Assembly: GCA_033297075.1 (NCBI GenBank)
Contig: MU858165.1
Coordinates: 1-64,000 of the forward strand
Source of the DNA: Rhypophila decipiens
Lineage: Eukaryota; Ascomycota; Sordariomycetes; Sordariales; Naviculisporaceae
DNA: 64,000 nucleotides
Direction of reading: 5' to 3'
Shown here piece by piece: positions 21,260 to 32,881 of this stretch. Below the pieces are notes generated by a model. That model worked only from the letters and a program-made list of their open reading frames with translations. It did no database searches and was not told the origin of the DNA. Position numbers and translations under genes: made by a program. Numbering within the stretch: the stretch's first letter is position 1; each line of letters begins with the position of its first letter.

Positions 21260-22263
21260 CGTTGGTTCCGATTCTCTGGAAGTGTGGTTGGAGGTACGGA
21301 AATATGAAGTTCACTTAAATATTATACCTCAAGACTGACAAGATGTACAGTCAGTAAATGGTCCAGTCTCAGCTGATGCTCGGGTAAATCTACTCATTGT
21401 GACCCTATGAACTGAGGAATCTATGGTTCTAGTTCCCACCTGCACGAAGGATAATAGCCAGCTGCTATCCGACTGGTAGAGACGCTGCTGTGGTTCAGTT
21501 CCGAATAGTAAACGGCAATCCTTAGCGAACCACCAATCTCATTGCAAGGGCTCGATATGAACGTCACTCTTTTGCATCGCTCTCATTGACTCTCAGTGAG
21601 TGGCTGAGTGCAGATTAAGCGACATCTGGCTGGGCACTTTCAAGCAATTCTCTTTGTTTGTTTCCATTTGTAACTGTGGTGTATAGTTGATATCTGTTTT
21701 TTCCTCGCGTCAATGACCGTACTGCTTTTGGCAGCTTGATACATCAACGGTAAATTGTCAAGTTAATATAGTTACCTCTTTCATTGGCCACCATACTTCC
21801 CGTCGCCCACCAATTTCCCGAACCAGAATGGTTGAGGAATGTTGTTCCCCTAAAATCGTGGATCAACATCTACTCACAGCAACTGTTCAATTTGTATCTA
21901 GAACTTGGTATTCAAGTCTAACTATCCGTTCTTGTCCGCGGGCCCGCGGCGCTTGGTCACATCATACAAGGCTATTGGACGGCTACAGGGGTATGGCGCT
22001 GCGGGAAATCCTCAAAAACACTGTCGATCAAACCTGTAGGATTTGGCAGCCACCATTGGAACTGATCAAACCACCAACCTGGTATATCCCCTTAACGTGT
22101 GTCAAAATCCGAGCACTCCTTGATAGCGTTTCAAGTCCGCTGATAGAAATTATGATATCTCTATGGTACGGACAGTCCTTAAGGTTCTTGGATCAGTCTT
22201 TAGTTCACGAGATCTGGCACAATTTCATCAAAGTGCAACAACAGAAAATGAGGGAAACCCAAG
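21260..22263. other. Intergenic, no convincing gene
   Basis: 1 kb between divergent genes. A 168-codon open frame (21828-22334) overlaps the next gene start, lacks recognisable domains and has a non-protein-like composition. Probably promoter DNA. Confidence 0.35.
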
Positions 22264-24621
22264 ATGACTTCGTACACACTATATCCAACCACGAGTCCAA
22301 TCTCATCTCGGTCGTCACTAGACCCTCAAGATGAATCAATCGAGACCACAAACAACGACAAACAACTCAAAACCCGTCTTGTTCAGGACTCGCTGAGCTG
22401 CCCTCCAATGGTGGAAGAAACAGACGATAGACGACCAAGTCTGCGGGACTCGATTGGGCTGGTCCGCCTACACATCCTGGCCTTGGGCACAGCAACAATC
22501 ATGGCGGCATCAACAGTCTTGGGACTCATATGGCGCGGCTCTGCGACCGTAATCGGCGGCGGTGATCCCGGTCAGCTCTGGCGGGACGTTGTCACCAATG
22601 GATGGGCTCCAGTGGCGGTCACCATCTGCTCGGCGGCCATTCGCACTGCCATGTCGCTTCAGGCGGGTGTCCTCATGTCCATGGTCGCCTCGGTGCTCCT
22701 GCAGAAACAACGAGTGAAGCTGGGCGACAGCGCTTTTCTGTCGATTATTCGGGCTGTGGGTGTGCAACCGGTTGGATTTCTCTTTAAAGGGGGACGCGGT
22801 ATCGTCAAGTCGCTCGGGTTCGTGGGCTTGCCGTTGCTTGTCACCATAACTCTAGTGTCGGTTGCATCGGCATTCACCTCGTCCATACTCTTGTGGGACT
22901 TTGGAAACATCAGGATTACAGGCAGTTTCAATGTGGCTTACGTGGGCTTTGCACGCCCCAGTGCGATCACCGGGACGGATATTTGGAGGTCGCCCCCATC
23001 GGAATTTCCCAGATTTGCCGAGTACGCAAACACCAGTGATCGAATAACCAATCATCCGCACGTTGACGACACTGGTCTTACGTTCCGAGTCCCGATACCG
23101 ATGACTGTCAAGAACAGTCGAGAAACCCTTCGCGAGTACCACGGTCCGGCCACCGTTTTCGATCGTCGGGTGGTTTGCATCGCCCCCAAAGAATTCAGGA
23201 TTCTCCACATTATGCTATCGGAAGGCGGTTTATCTTACGGAGGAAATGCCACATTTGACACCGACCTGCCTCTCCCACTGAGAGGAGCAGAACCTGACAA
23301 GCAGGTACCATTTCAATGTATGGTCCCAGACATGGTCCCGGGGTCAGGAGTCAATATAACCCTCTGCGTCATGGCCCCACCAGGAGGTCCGGACCCACTC
23401 GGAATCGAGCCTTCTTTCCCGTTTCTGAAGTCAAGTTATTCGACCCTGAACGCTTCCATCTTCTTCATGTTGAAGGGCACATCCTCAAATAACAGCGAAG
23501 GATGGCGAGACTTTGGAAGGCGGCACTTTACAGGCAACTCTCCCAGCAGCCGAAACGGATTCAAAGTACCCCCCGAAGCCTTGGTGGCAACGAGAGAAGG
23601 TCCATGGACCGTCACGAAGATCACAGGCGTCCAGTATCTTGAAGGAGTCCAGGTCGCAGCGACAGCCTGCGTGATGACGGAGAACGGGTTCCCATTCAAT
23701 GTAACCATTCGAAGCGAAGTCGACGGGCCGGAGCCGGCTCTGCGCTGGAATGATCCCCTTAACAAGCTCGAATTGAATGTGGAAGAAAATTTGGGAGCCG
23801 TGCCCATGTACAATACCAAGAACATCCTCTCGCAGCTGAATGTGGTAGGGCTTGTTGGAGACCAACCACCGGGCCTCGAGCAGCGAGGAGTCATGTCTCT
23901 CGATTTTCTCAAGACCGACTGGTCTATGCCACTTCATGCTGGGGACTCTGAAGATATATCTGACGGAATGTTTGAGTTGAATCCCAGGGTCCTCTTTCCC
24001 TGGTTGCAGGTGTGGGGAAAGGTGCCCGGACAGGAGGTACGACAGACCACTGATGCGTCGGCCACTATGAAATATCCAAATAGTAATCATATAAGTAACA
24101 ATACGGGCGCGGGGCACCCGGTGCACATCGCCCTCTTCCTCGACGCGCTGGCCGCTGCGGGTGGTAGGCCAGCATTAGCTCTGCAAAGCTGGATGACGAC
24201 GCTCACTTGGCAGAGGTACTACGACTCGTTCGGGTGGTTTACAGACAAGGCCTTAGGTAGATATGCGCAGTCAGTTGAGGTCTTTGCACCAACAAAGTGG
24301 AATGGATTTATAGCCGCGATGGTCATAGTGGGATACCATGTGCTGATTGTTGTGGCGTTGACGTCGTGGTTTCTGGTCGTGAACAGACACACGATGTTGG
24401 GGAATAGTTGGCAGGCGGTGTCTCAAGTGGTTTCGGAGGCGACATCCCCACTGATTGAGAGATCGGGTAATCTCAACGACTCGCAAGTTGAAAAGATGAT
24501 TCGGCAGGAGATGGCGGGCGAGGGAACTGGGCATAAGTTCGGGATCGCAAGGAATAGGAAGACCGGGAGGGTGGAGGTGGCAAGAGAAATTGACCGGCAG
24601 AAGAAGAAGTTGTTGGCTTAA
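22264..24621 (+). CDS. Large multi-pass membrane protein, unknown function
   Basis: Single exon, 785 aa from MTSYTLYPTT. An N-terminal polar region of about 60 residues is followed by transmembrane segments LHILALGTATIMAASTVLGL, an amphipathic repeat-like helical stretch (AIRTAMSLQAGVLMSMVASV), and LPLLVTITLVSVASAFTSS. A large extracellular/lumenal domain of about 450 residues has sequons (NATF, NITL, NASI, NVTI) and cysteines. One final membrane span follows (FIAAMVIVGYHVLIVVALTS), then a basic cytosolic tail (REIDRQKKKLLA). This organisation recurs in an uncharacterised protein family of plant-associated ascomycetes. No transporter or enzyme motif recognised. The start is chosen as the first Met of the long frame; later Mets (MVEETDD) are possible. 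Confidence 0.75.
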   Translation: MTSYTLYPTTSPISSRSSLDPQDESIETTNNDKQLKTRLVQDSLSCPPMVEETDDRRPSLRDSIGLVRLHILALGTATIMAASTVLGLIWRGSATVIGGGDPGQLWRDVVTNGWAPVAVTICSAAIRTAMSLQAGVLMSMVASVLLQKQRVKLGDSAFLSIIRAVGVQPVGFLFKGGRGIVKSLGFVGLPLLVTITLVSVASAFTSSILLWDFGNIRITGSFNVAYVGFARPSAITGTDIWRSPPSEFPRFAEYANTSDRITNHPHVDDTGLTFRVPIPMTVKNSRETLREYHGPATVFDRRVVCIAPKEFRILHIMLSEGGLSYGGNATFDTDLPLPLRGAEPDKQVPFQCMVPDMVPGSGVNITLCVMAPPGGPDPLGIEPSFPFLKSSYSTLNASIFFMLKGTSSNNSEGWRDFGRRHFTGNSPSSRNGFKVPPEALVATREGPWTVTKITGVQYLEGVQVAATACVMTENGFPFNVTIRSEVDGPEPALRWNDPLNKLELNVEENLGAVPMYNTKNILSQLNVVGLVGDQPPGLEQRGVMSLDFLKTDWSMPLHAGDSEDISDGMFELNPRVLFPWLQVWGKVPGQEVRQTTDASATMKYPNSNHISNNTGAGHPVHIALFLDALAAAGGRPALALQSWMTTLTWQRYYDSFGWFTDKALGRYAQSVEVFAPTKWNGFIAAMVIVGYHVLIVVALTSWFLVVNRHTMLGNSWQAVSQVVSEATSPLIERSGNLNDSQVEKMIRQEMAGEGTGHKFGIARNRKTGRVEVAREIDRQKKKLLA

Positions 24622-25583
24622 GAGACGCTTTTAGAACCGAAATTCGATGATGAATTTCCCGTCCATTGATTGGGGCCAGGAAAACCAAAAAGTATCGGCA
24701 AGGATTTCCTTTGGTTGATTCCGTAAGCCAACCATGCCTTCCGTCCGATGGAGTTTACCGTCATTTTCTCTGGTGGACCTTCCCATACCTTCCCGACATC
24801 GGACTTTTTAGTTGCGCACAAGTGACAAGTGGAAGGAACGCAGACTATCACCAAACTCCACCACCTAATAGGGCAATGAGTCATTTACCGCCTCCGCTTG
24901 GAAGACTCTTCTTCGCCGCACATCAATTGTTCATGCAAGTTATTGAGAGCCTGCTTGCGATTTGTTGGTGGTTACCCCAACCAACAAAAGGACTCGAGAG
25001 CGAACCCAACTGGTGGCACACAACGGCCTGGCTTGGATTAGTTTCTCAATGAACCATGGCATGAAGCCCTCCAGATCTGTCACAAGTGAACCAGATTGAT
25101 TGCTTCGTTCAATGGAGCCAACTAAGAACTCTAGATGCGGAATAAGATTTCCCATCAGGACGCATTGCAAGTGCTGCACCATCTACACGTCTTTGTCTCG
25201 TTTTTTGGTGCAACCCAACTAGAAAATGGCATATTTTCTGTTGACAAGGTTCAAGTGAAGAAATAAACGGAGATCATCTGATTCGATTCATCAACAAGGA
25301 TCCCGCAGACCCCATATATGTGCTGTCATTATATACACACCTCGTGTATCCAAGAAATGGAGAAGAGAGGAACAAGACAGTACCGAAGAACCCAAAAGAG
25401 ATCAATAATAACACATACAAAAAGAAAAAACGCATATCCCCACTTCGACACTCAATCATCGCCCTTCGGACCTGGGCACTAAATCTCAGCGGACCCACCC
25501 GCTACCCACTCAGCCTTGTAAGCCAACTCTCAAGCCAAGAAGAAGCTGCAATCCACTCCACCCACCCAGCCTTCTTAAGGTAG
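24622..25583. other. Convergent intergenic, no gene seen
   Basis: About 960 bp between the 3' ends of the membrane-protein and laccase genes. Short open frames only. No repeat or RNA gene recognised. Confidence 0.4.
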
Positions 25584-27398
25584 TTAAATTCCCGAATCAT
25601 CCTGCTCAAACGGGTTACTCAACTCCCACGATCTCCACGCATCACAGGTCCCCCTAAACACCGCCTCATCCGCAGCAGAAACCACAATATCCTTCTGACT
25701 CTCCACAAACTCCAGCGAAAGTCCCTGAGAAGCATGCCAAGCAATATGACAATGCGTCAGCCACGCACCAGGGTTATCCAGCAAGAACGCAATAGCGAGG
25801 TACCCGTTCCCCGGTAGCGTCGCAACATCCCGTCGAGGCGGGTTCGTCAAGTCGAAACTAGCCGGGGAAGTGGCAGGATCAAATTGTGCGGCGGGGGTTT
25901 GGGAGAGGATCCAGAAATCGTGCCCGTGCAGGTGGATTGGATGTGCTAGGCCGATGTTGCTCATGTCTTGGATTACGAGGACTGCCCATTCTGGTACTGA
26001 GCCGTTCGAAGTGCCTGTTGTGGGTTGCACTTGGACTACGTTGTATTCTGTTGGAAAGATGGATGTCCCGTCGAGGATGTTTTCGAGGGTGGGGTGGGCC
26101 CAGTCTAGGAGGAGGGAACTGGTATTTATTGTCCATTTGAAATAGGAATCGAAGACAAAGCTTAGGTCTTCACGGGTTATGTTGCTCGTTGGGTTTGTTA
26201 CGTCTAGACTTAGGTGCGGGACTAGATTTGCGGCGGGTTCGTCTAGGCAGTTTGTACTTGGGGTGATTGTGCTGGCTGAGGTAGGGTCTGATGTGCTCGA
26301 GGCGTCGTAGCGGACTATGGCGGTCATGTTGGCGGGATTGTTGTTCATGCTACAGGTCTGGATCCAGCCTGCTCGGAGCCAGTAGTCGCCTGGGGTGGCG
26401 TTCGCTTCGACTATCACGTCGTAGCGTTGGCCTATGGTGATTTCTAGACTGTCGGTTGTGAATGGGACTATGGGGACCAGGTCGTTTGCTATTACTGTTA
26501 GGGAGTGGCCGTCTATGCTGAATTGGAATTTGCCATCTATGGCGACGTTGACTAGTCGGAGGCGGTATTTTGTGCCGGGCGTGAAGATTATTTCCTTTTT
26601 GGCACCGCCGGATGTGCACGAGGGATTGGCGGGGTCTTGGGTTGCGCAGTCCCATGTATTGGTGCCGTTGATCAAGCCGGTCTCGAGGCTGGGAGGGGCG
26701 CCCAGTTTGGCGGTATTCCAGAGGGTGAAGCTTTCGGTGTGTGACCAGTCTTGGAGGAAGAGCACTCCCAAATCCTCATCGTAGTCGGCTGTGGCTGGTC
26801 CGTTAAAGATCATCCCGCCAAATAGCCCTTCCGAGTATTGGAGCGAGAAGTGTGAATGGTACCAGGTTGATCCGTATTGGGTCACCCGGAAGCGATAGGT
26901 CAGTGAGGTCCCCGGGGCGATGGGGCATTGGGTTACGCCTGGGACGCCGTCGTAGAGGACACTTGAGGACTGGCGCAGGCCATGCCAGTGGATGGCGGTG
27001 CCGTTGGTGGCCATGTTGTTGGTGACGTGGATGACGATGGTATCGCCCCAGTCGGCGAAGAGTGTCGGGCCGGGAATGGTGCCGTTGAAGGTCATGCAGG
27101 TGCGCTGGACACCATCTGGTGCACAAGGACCTTGTTGCACGGAGAGCCAATACTCAACGGTGCGGCCGGCGACTGGGGTCTTGTCGTAGTAGTTGGTGTC
27201 GACGGAAAAGTCGCCCCAGCAGTTGCGGGAAGTCGGCGTGTTTTCACAAGACTGCCGAGGGTGGAGATTATCATCTGGCAAAGGTGATAGATGAAGGTTG
27301 GATGAGCGCTCGGGAAGTAGGTGAGCTTCAAGGTCCTGAATAGGGATATGAAGGGCCGAGGCTCCCAAGGCAAACAGGAGGAGGCCTTGTGGTCTCAT
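25584..27398 (-). CDS. Secreted ascomycete laccase (multicopper oxidase, AA1)
   Basis: Single exon, 604 aa from MRPQGLLLFALGASALHIP (signal peptide). The frame starts 14 codons upstream, but this Met precedes a normal signal. A propeptide ends at HPRQSC (about residue 49). All four copper-binding motifs are present: HWHGL (137-141), WYHSHF (179-184), HPIHLHGHDF (486-495) and HCHIAWH (549-555). Cys550 is the type-1 ligand and Leu560 is at the axial position ten residues on, usual for ascomycete laccases. The last residues are DSGI, matching the C-terminal plug/processing motif (DSG-L/V/I) of ascomycete laccases. Oxidises phenols with reduction of O2 to water. With the quinoprotein at 6.9 kb and the GH11 xylanase at 46.8 kb it suggests plant-biomass growth. 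Confidence 0.95.
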   Translation of the reverse strand: MRPQGLLLFALGASALHIPIQDLEAHLLPERSSNLHLSPLPDDNLHPRQSCENTPTSRNCWGDFSVDTNYYDKTPVAGRTVEYWLSVQQGPCAPDGVQRTCMTFNGTIPGPTLFADWGDTIVIHVTNNMATNGTAIHWHGLRQSSSVLYDGVPGVTQCPIAPGTSLTYRFRVTQYGSTWYHSHFSLQYSEGLFGGMIFNGPATADYDEDLGVLFLQDWSHTESFTLWNTAKLGAPPSLETGLINGTNTWDCATQDPANPSCTSGGAKKEIIFTPGTKYRLRLVNVAIDGKFQFSIDGHSLTVIANDLVPIVPFTTDSLEITIGQRYDVIVEANATPGDYWLRAGWIQTCSMNNNPANMTAIVRYDASSTSDPTSASTITPSTNCLDEPAANLVPHLSLDVTNPTSNITREDLSFVFDSYFKWTINTSSLLLDWAHPTLENILDGTSIFPTEYNVVQVQPTTGTSNGSVPEWAVLVIQDMSNIGLAHPIHLHGHDFWILSQTPAAQFDPATSPASFDLTNPPRRDVATLPGNGYLAIAFLLDNPGAWLTHCHIAWHASQGLSLEFVESQKDIVVSAADEAVFRGTCDAWRSWELSNPFEQDDSGI

Positions 27399-27572
27399 TA
27401 TGAAAGAAGTCCACGGGCGTTCAGTTAAGTCAAGCGTCAAGGTGAGGAATAATGACAGGCTTGGTGAGCCTCAGGCGTACTCTGGGGCAATGGTTGACCT
27501 GGTGATGAGGCGGAGGATGCAAGCGTGAGACACGAGCATCCCACAAATCCAAATGAAGCTGCTCTCATGGAC

Positions 27573-27579
27573 TTTATAT
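27573..27579 (-). promoter_or_regulatory. TATA-like box upstream of laccase
   Basis: TATAAAG on the minus strand about 175 bp before the laccase start. Plausible core promoter; not proven. Confidence 0.35.
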
Positions 27580-27599
27580 CTTTGTTCTTGACCTGAAAT

Positions 27600-30500
27600 G
27601 ACAATTACTAAGTCCAGGATATCCGATAGACTCACCGTGGTACTGTTAGATGTGTTATCTTCATCATCTGAAAGAGGGTGCCTTGCTCGCCCGCTTTCGG
27701 CTCACATACAGCATACCTTGCATGTCGATAGGGGTTATGGTCATATCAGACCACTCTGGCAAACAACAGTCAATGATTACGCAGTTGACTTTGTCTTGAG
27801 ATCATCACGGGCCATGAAGGCTCATCCATATCCCGGCCGCGAGGGCAAACAGGCATCCCAAAGGATCAATATTGCTACTATAGTGCCTCGTTTTGGGCAT
27901 GTGGTAAGTGATGAGAAGGATTCTGACTCTATTGACACGCCTCTGACGAGTTGATGTTACTCAATATTGTCCACATGGTCGGCAGGTGCGGCAGTGTTGA
28001 TATGTGAGATAAAGGGGCACAGGTGTGTTTGTTTGAACATCAGGCGGGATGTCGATACCAAAAAGGGGTAAACTTCCAGCTTTGACTACAGTCTGTGTGT
28101 GCCTGGTCAGTTGAGGTTGAATGTTGAGGTTGAATGTTGGGAGCTTTGTCCCGTTGTCTCTGCACCGGCCAGTCTAGTCAGTGCAGAGTTGACTCGCACC
28201 TCCCTGCGATGCGTGATGGATGGCAGACGCTGGGCTGACAAAATATCAGAAATCAATATTTGAGTCATGTTGATATTGATATCGAGCTCGCTTCTTGAGA
28301 CAAGATCAAGGCCTTCTCACACCATGTCTGCCAGAGTGACATGCAAACTTGTAGTCGTGTGTGGATGCATTGTACAACGTGAGGTTTCACAGACTCAACC
28401 CTCACTGCCACACCTCGGTCTACGTTGCCGTGCTCATCTGCTCGTTCTTCAAGCCACTGCCGAAGCCAGCCGGGCCCGTGTCTTGCCCAGATGTGTCATT
28501 CTGTGCCTCTTTGACGACAAATAGTGAAACGGCTGTGAGCCTGCCCTGAGCCCGGCGCCCGCAGAAGGTACCCGGCCTGCCATCTGCATGTCAGATAAGC
28601 GGCTTGATTCCCTTGGTCTTGCCGCTTCCTCGTGTCCTTAATTTCCGGCCCGCTGTTGGATACCTAGTTGGGACCGTCTTGGTCAGATGCATGGCGCTGC
28701 GGGGAGAGGCGGCTGTATGAGAAGGAAGCTCACTACATCAACGGCTGCACGATATCTTGCGTTTGTGCCTGGCAGCTATGGGCGCTTTGTGAACCCGGTC
28801 CTGGTAAGAAGATATCATGATTATTGGCATGGGGTTGCGGCTTATGCCGTTTATTGGGCAGCTGGGTTTCAAGCTGGGAAGGGATCGTCAACAGTGCTGA
28901 CAAGGTCGAAGTATTTGCTTGTGATGCTATTTTGGGGATCAGCTCGAGCTCTGCTCATTGGGTATGGACCATGAGGGTGTATCAACAGCCCTTTGCCCGA
29001 CTGCTGTCCCAGGCTGACTCGAGACCATCCTTGCAGTCATTCCATCAATTATATTGTGGCTCGACGCAAGGAAAATAATCTCCGAGCCCGCTAGGTCGTA
29101 ACACACTCCACTCCCGCGTGGTGCCCAGGTAGTACGGACGCCAATGTCAGGGGTTGAGAAATGATGTGCAAAGCTAATATGAACTGCCGAACGCGTCAGC
29201 GTCAGCCGCGATTACCATCTACAGGGATGGTAAGAGGGGTGAGAAGTTCTTGTGGGTTGCATCTGACGCGGTTCGTGTGGCCTTGCAGACGGGATTCCCT
29301 GCAGCTCGGGAAGACCCCCAAGCGCGAGCCGCGGACACTCAACGTAGGGCGGGGAGAGTTTCATTGCGCTTCTTTCTGGATTCTGATAGAATATTGCTTT
29401 ACGCATCAAGACTGCTCTCTGAACGTGGCCTCTGTTGTCCCGTGCTATCAGACGAAATTCTTGGTCAGCTCCAACTAAGGATCACTGGACGATAACGGTT
29501 ATCTTTGAGGTTTCAATGGGCCATTCGGGAACTTACCAGCTTTATCGGCCCCTTTTGTTTGCTTTTCTCTGCGCCTGGGAAATAAGCCTTCGCTCTTCCC
29601 TCGCATGGATTCTCCAATGCACAAAGAAGGGGCCCTGGTGAGGTGCCGCACACCCGCAGGCCGTTACACATCGGAAGTTCAGATGATACAAGACCGAAGG
29701 TGCTGTTGACCTTCACCGATGACAGATCCTGGACATATCATGGACCTGCGTTCAAGACCAGGTCCGAAAATAGCTGGCCTCGGAGAAAACTGTGGGTACA
29801 GTGACTTCCAACCCCACGTCGACCGATCAGTATCTCCGAGGCGGATGAGTGACAAGTAATCGACAGTATGTAAAGGAATACGGGGAAGACGACAACGGCA
29901 TGACCTACGCCTCTTCAAATTTGAAATCAGAATCCTACGTACAAGTACACCAAAGACGGGGCCCTGTCACTTCCGGCTTGAAAGCGCTCGGTGACCACTT
30001 GACGTAGACAAACAAGTCTTGCTCGCAAAGTCGCCTTCTAATAATGGTAGTCTGTGATGCTGGTGGTGATTCAACATAAATCCGGTCATTTTTGAGTTCA
30101 ATCGACCTGGCATGCGACTTACGTTCCAAAACTCAAGTCAACCGTGTGTAACTGGCCGTGAAAGGTAGCAGCAGTCCCTGCAAGATGAGACGGTTGATAC
30201 GTTGCTAGGTCGCGATGCGGGAAGTACCACGGGACCATCAGGGAAGTAGGTATGCGAGGCAAAGATGGGAATAGTTGCTCCAGCGGTATGTTGTCGATTT
30301 CGGGCGGCATCCAGTCCTGGGCGCAGACCCTTAGAGGCCCTCAGTGAAATCGAATCATCACAGGCATGGCCGATCTGTACCGGTTTGGAGATTCGTATCG
30401 CAACGTATGTCCGCCATACGAGGATAGCAAATCACTCGTTGCAGACTTGGAGTTTTGTACGTGGGATACCGGTAGAAGCCGCCGCCGGGCGTACCTGCTT

Positions 30501-30724
30501 GGATACCTGAGGTACAGTACCGGATCATTTCGGGGTGGGAGTTGGCCAATTGCCGGTCAAGAATTCATTTCCCTGCATCTCTCCTATCTTCGATAAGAGG
30601 AATTTTGTTAGACTCAGAATAAACCATGAGGCGGGCGTGCGGGTTAGTAAGATGTAGAAATGGCTATGAGCGGATTTTCCTCCCTTACAGATCAATAACT
30701 TCAAACCTCAAGTAAATATCCGCT
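27600..30724. other. Gene-poor stretch of 3.1 kb
   Basis: The largest gene-free interval here. No open frame has a recognisable domain or protein-like composition. A 13-bp direct repeat (TTGAGGTTGAATG twice) is at 28111-28136. No transposase motif, long terminal repeat or tRNA was recognised. It may contain eroded coding or repeat DNA. Confidence 0.4.
28111..28136. repeat. Two-copy 13-bp tandem repeat
   Basis: TTGAGGTTGAATG occurs twice in direct tandem. Short and of no evident function. Confidence 0.7.
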
Positions 30725-32881
30725 ATGTTTGACAAGTTACGAATCAAGATTCCTACATACGCCCGTAGAGTCCTCAGGCGTTCAACTCTGAACGATATCT
30801 TGAATAAGAAAGACAATCAACCATCGCCAGGAAGCGAACCGGCCTTCGATGCCAGTCTCAAGTCGTATTCTAGCCCTGCGAATTCCTATCAATACACTCC
30901 GCTCTCTACATCTGCGGGCGAGATCAGGCTCCTCAAGCTGTTGCCTAGCGCATCACCAGAGGATCCGCTTTGCATTGAGATTTCTCACCACAAACTCAGC
31001 AGCCCAACCGAACAAATCTCTTCACCAAGATCGAGTCTTGCTTCAATTCGAGCATCTCTGCCTGACCGATGGACTGCCCATGAGGCGCTGTATCTTGATG
31101 GCCGAATCATGTTCCACAATAAGGTGGAAATCCACTCCAGCTGGACTCACCCAGATCCCAATGTCTCAGGCGAGCTGAAAGAACCTTCTTCAGTCCAGCA
31201 ACAGCCAGAGCTCGAGCCGAAATACGAGGCTCTGTCGTACGCTTGGGGATCCAGTGGAGATAAAGAAAGTGCTCTGGTGTTTGATCCCCATAATGCGGAC
31301 AGAGACCCCAAGTGTCTTTCCCTCAGAGAGAATCTCGCTTCAGCTCTCAAGCATCTCAGGCGCCCAGATCTATCTCGATTGCTATGGGTGGATGCCATCT
31401 GCATCGACCAAGCCAACCTCGAGGAGAGAGGCGAACAAGTCAGACGGATGGGTGACATTTTTGCCCTCGCGACGCGCGCTGTCGTGTGGCTTGGTCCAGC
31501 TTCCGAGACTAGCAGCCTGGCCTTTTCGGTATTACGAAATTATGGGGGCCAAGTGGTAATTACAAAAGATAGATTCTTTATGCCTCATCCTGACCTGTCT
31601 TCCCGCAAATTCAGGTGCCCCCCCCCCCCGAGGATTGTGATAAAGGAACCTGGCAAGTTATTGAAGATCTTTGCCAGCGATCATGGTTTCACCGCCTCTG
31701 GGTGCTGCAAGAAATTCAACTTGCGAATACCTCGTCAATCCTTCAATGCGGTGAAGACAGTATCCCCTGGCCCGTCTTCCGCAGTGCCATCGAGCTTCTT
31801 ACTTCCCATGCGTTTGACGCTACGGCTCAACGGTTTAGCAAAGCTCACCGTGCTTTGGTCATCTGCCTACCTATGGTCGACTTGCCTCTGGACGCTTTGT
31901 TGCTGGACAACACATCGAGAAAATGCAGCGACGACCGCGACCGTATATACGAGATTCTGAGCATGGCACCGCCTAGGTTCCGCGCCTCATTTGTCTCAGA
32001 TTACACAGCTTCAGTGGCGGATGTATACAAGGCTGCATTTATTCACCATGTGCACACCACAGGGAGATTAACCTTTCTTCCTATGGTCAACCAAAGAGGA
32101 GAACCCGGCTGGAACACATGGGTTCCTGACTTTCGTCAAAACTCATACTTATATTATAGCCTTCTGGGTGCTGGGTTTTGTGCATGTAGTCTCTCCGGAG
32201 CTGAGATGAAGCAGGTGTCCACTCGCTCGATCGAGATCCCTGGCATCATCGTAGATACAGTTTCTCGTATACGGCCACTTGATGCAATAAATTCGTTTGC
32301 CGATCTTCGTAATATGTTGGAAACTGCGGGCTTGGAGCGGCTGCAGTCGTCGCTCTATGCTCCAAATACCAGTCTCTTAGACGCCTATCTCTCAACACTC
32401 GCGTTCGGCACATTCCGGGAATGGATGTCCCACGAGTATTACCCCACGCTGGACCAGTGGAAGGATATAGTGTTATTGGGGAAGGAGTGTAACAATCGAA
32501 TTACTAGTTTGGTTCTTTTATTTTATAAAAACTTGACGCCAACTCTGTTCAAAACTCAGAAAGGGTTTGTGGCCGTGGCTAGCAAGAGCCCACCGTGACG
32601 AGGATCGACATCACCGCGTACGCTTCTGTCGCACCGCACCCGATGGCAAAGAAGAGCTGCAAATGTCAGATGATCCCCGACCCTCGGAGATTCCTGTCCC
32701 GAAGCCGTGGCAGCCTTTGGAGGCTATCCGGACGAGGGATGACCCAACCTATTTTTGCAGATTTGAGAATACAGAAACGGGTGAGGTTATCAACTATGAC
32801 CCGAGGCTATCAGCTAGCTCTCTGAGGGAGAGGGGGTGTCCCGGTCGAGACGATACGACTGGTCTAAGAGACGAAATCTGA
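30725..32881 (+). CDS. HET-domain (heterokaryon incompatibility) protein
   Basis: Preferred model: exons 30725-31555, 31615-32486 and 32560-32881, 674 aa. The HET core is clear: YEALSYAWGSS, LRENLASALKHLR, LLWVDAICIDQANLEERGEQ, VRRMGDIFALATRAVVWLG and, after intron 1, SWFHRLWVLQEI. Intron 1 (59 nt, GTAATT, CTGAC branch, TTCAG) restores frame just before a 12-C tract read as four prolines. Intron 2 (73 nt, weak GTGTAA donor, TTGACG branch, CTCAG acceptor) is needed to enter a long downstream frame; without it the protein would stop at 32598. The C-terminal piece has WPWLARAHRDEDRH and a stretch YFCRFENTETGEVINYDPRL that looks WW-domain-like (inference). HET proteins trigger programmed cell death on fusion of unlike strains; a role here is by family only. 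Confidence 0.8.
31618..31629 (+). repeat. 12-base C homopolymer in HET coding sequence
   Basis: Twelve consecutive C residues directly after the intron 1 acceptor, coding for four prolines. A one-base length change would truncate the protein. Confidence 0.85.

Noticed and set aside
21828..22334. 168-codon open frame upstream of the large membrane-protein gene
   Set aside because: Overlaps the start of a much better gene and has no recognisable domain.
31605..31640. Apparent frameshift at the 12-C tract in the HET gene
   Set aside because: A normal 59-nt intron (31556-31614) with GTAATT donor, CTGAC branch and TTCAG acceptor restores the frame exactly, so no slippage is needed.
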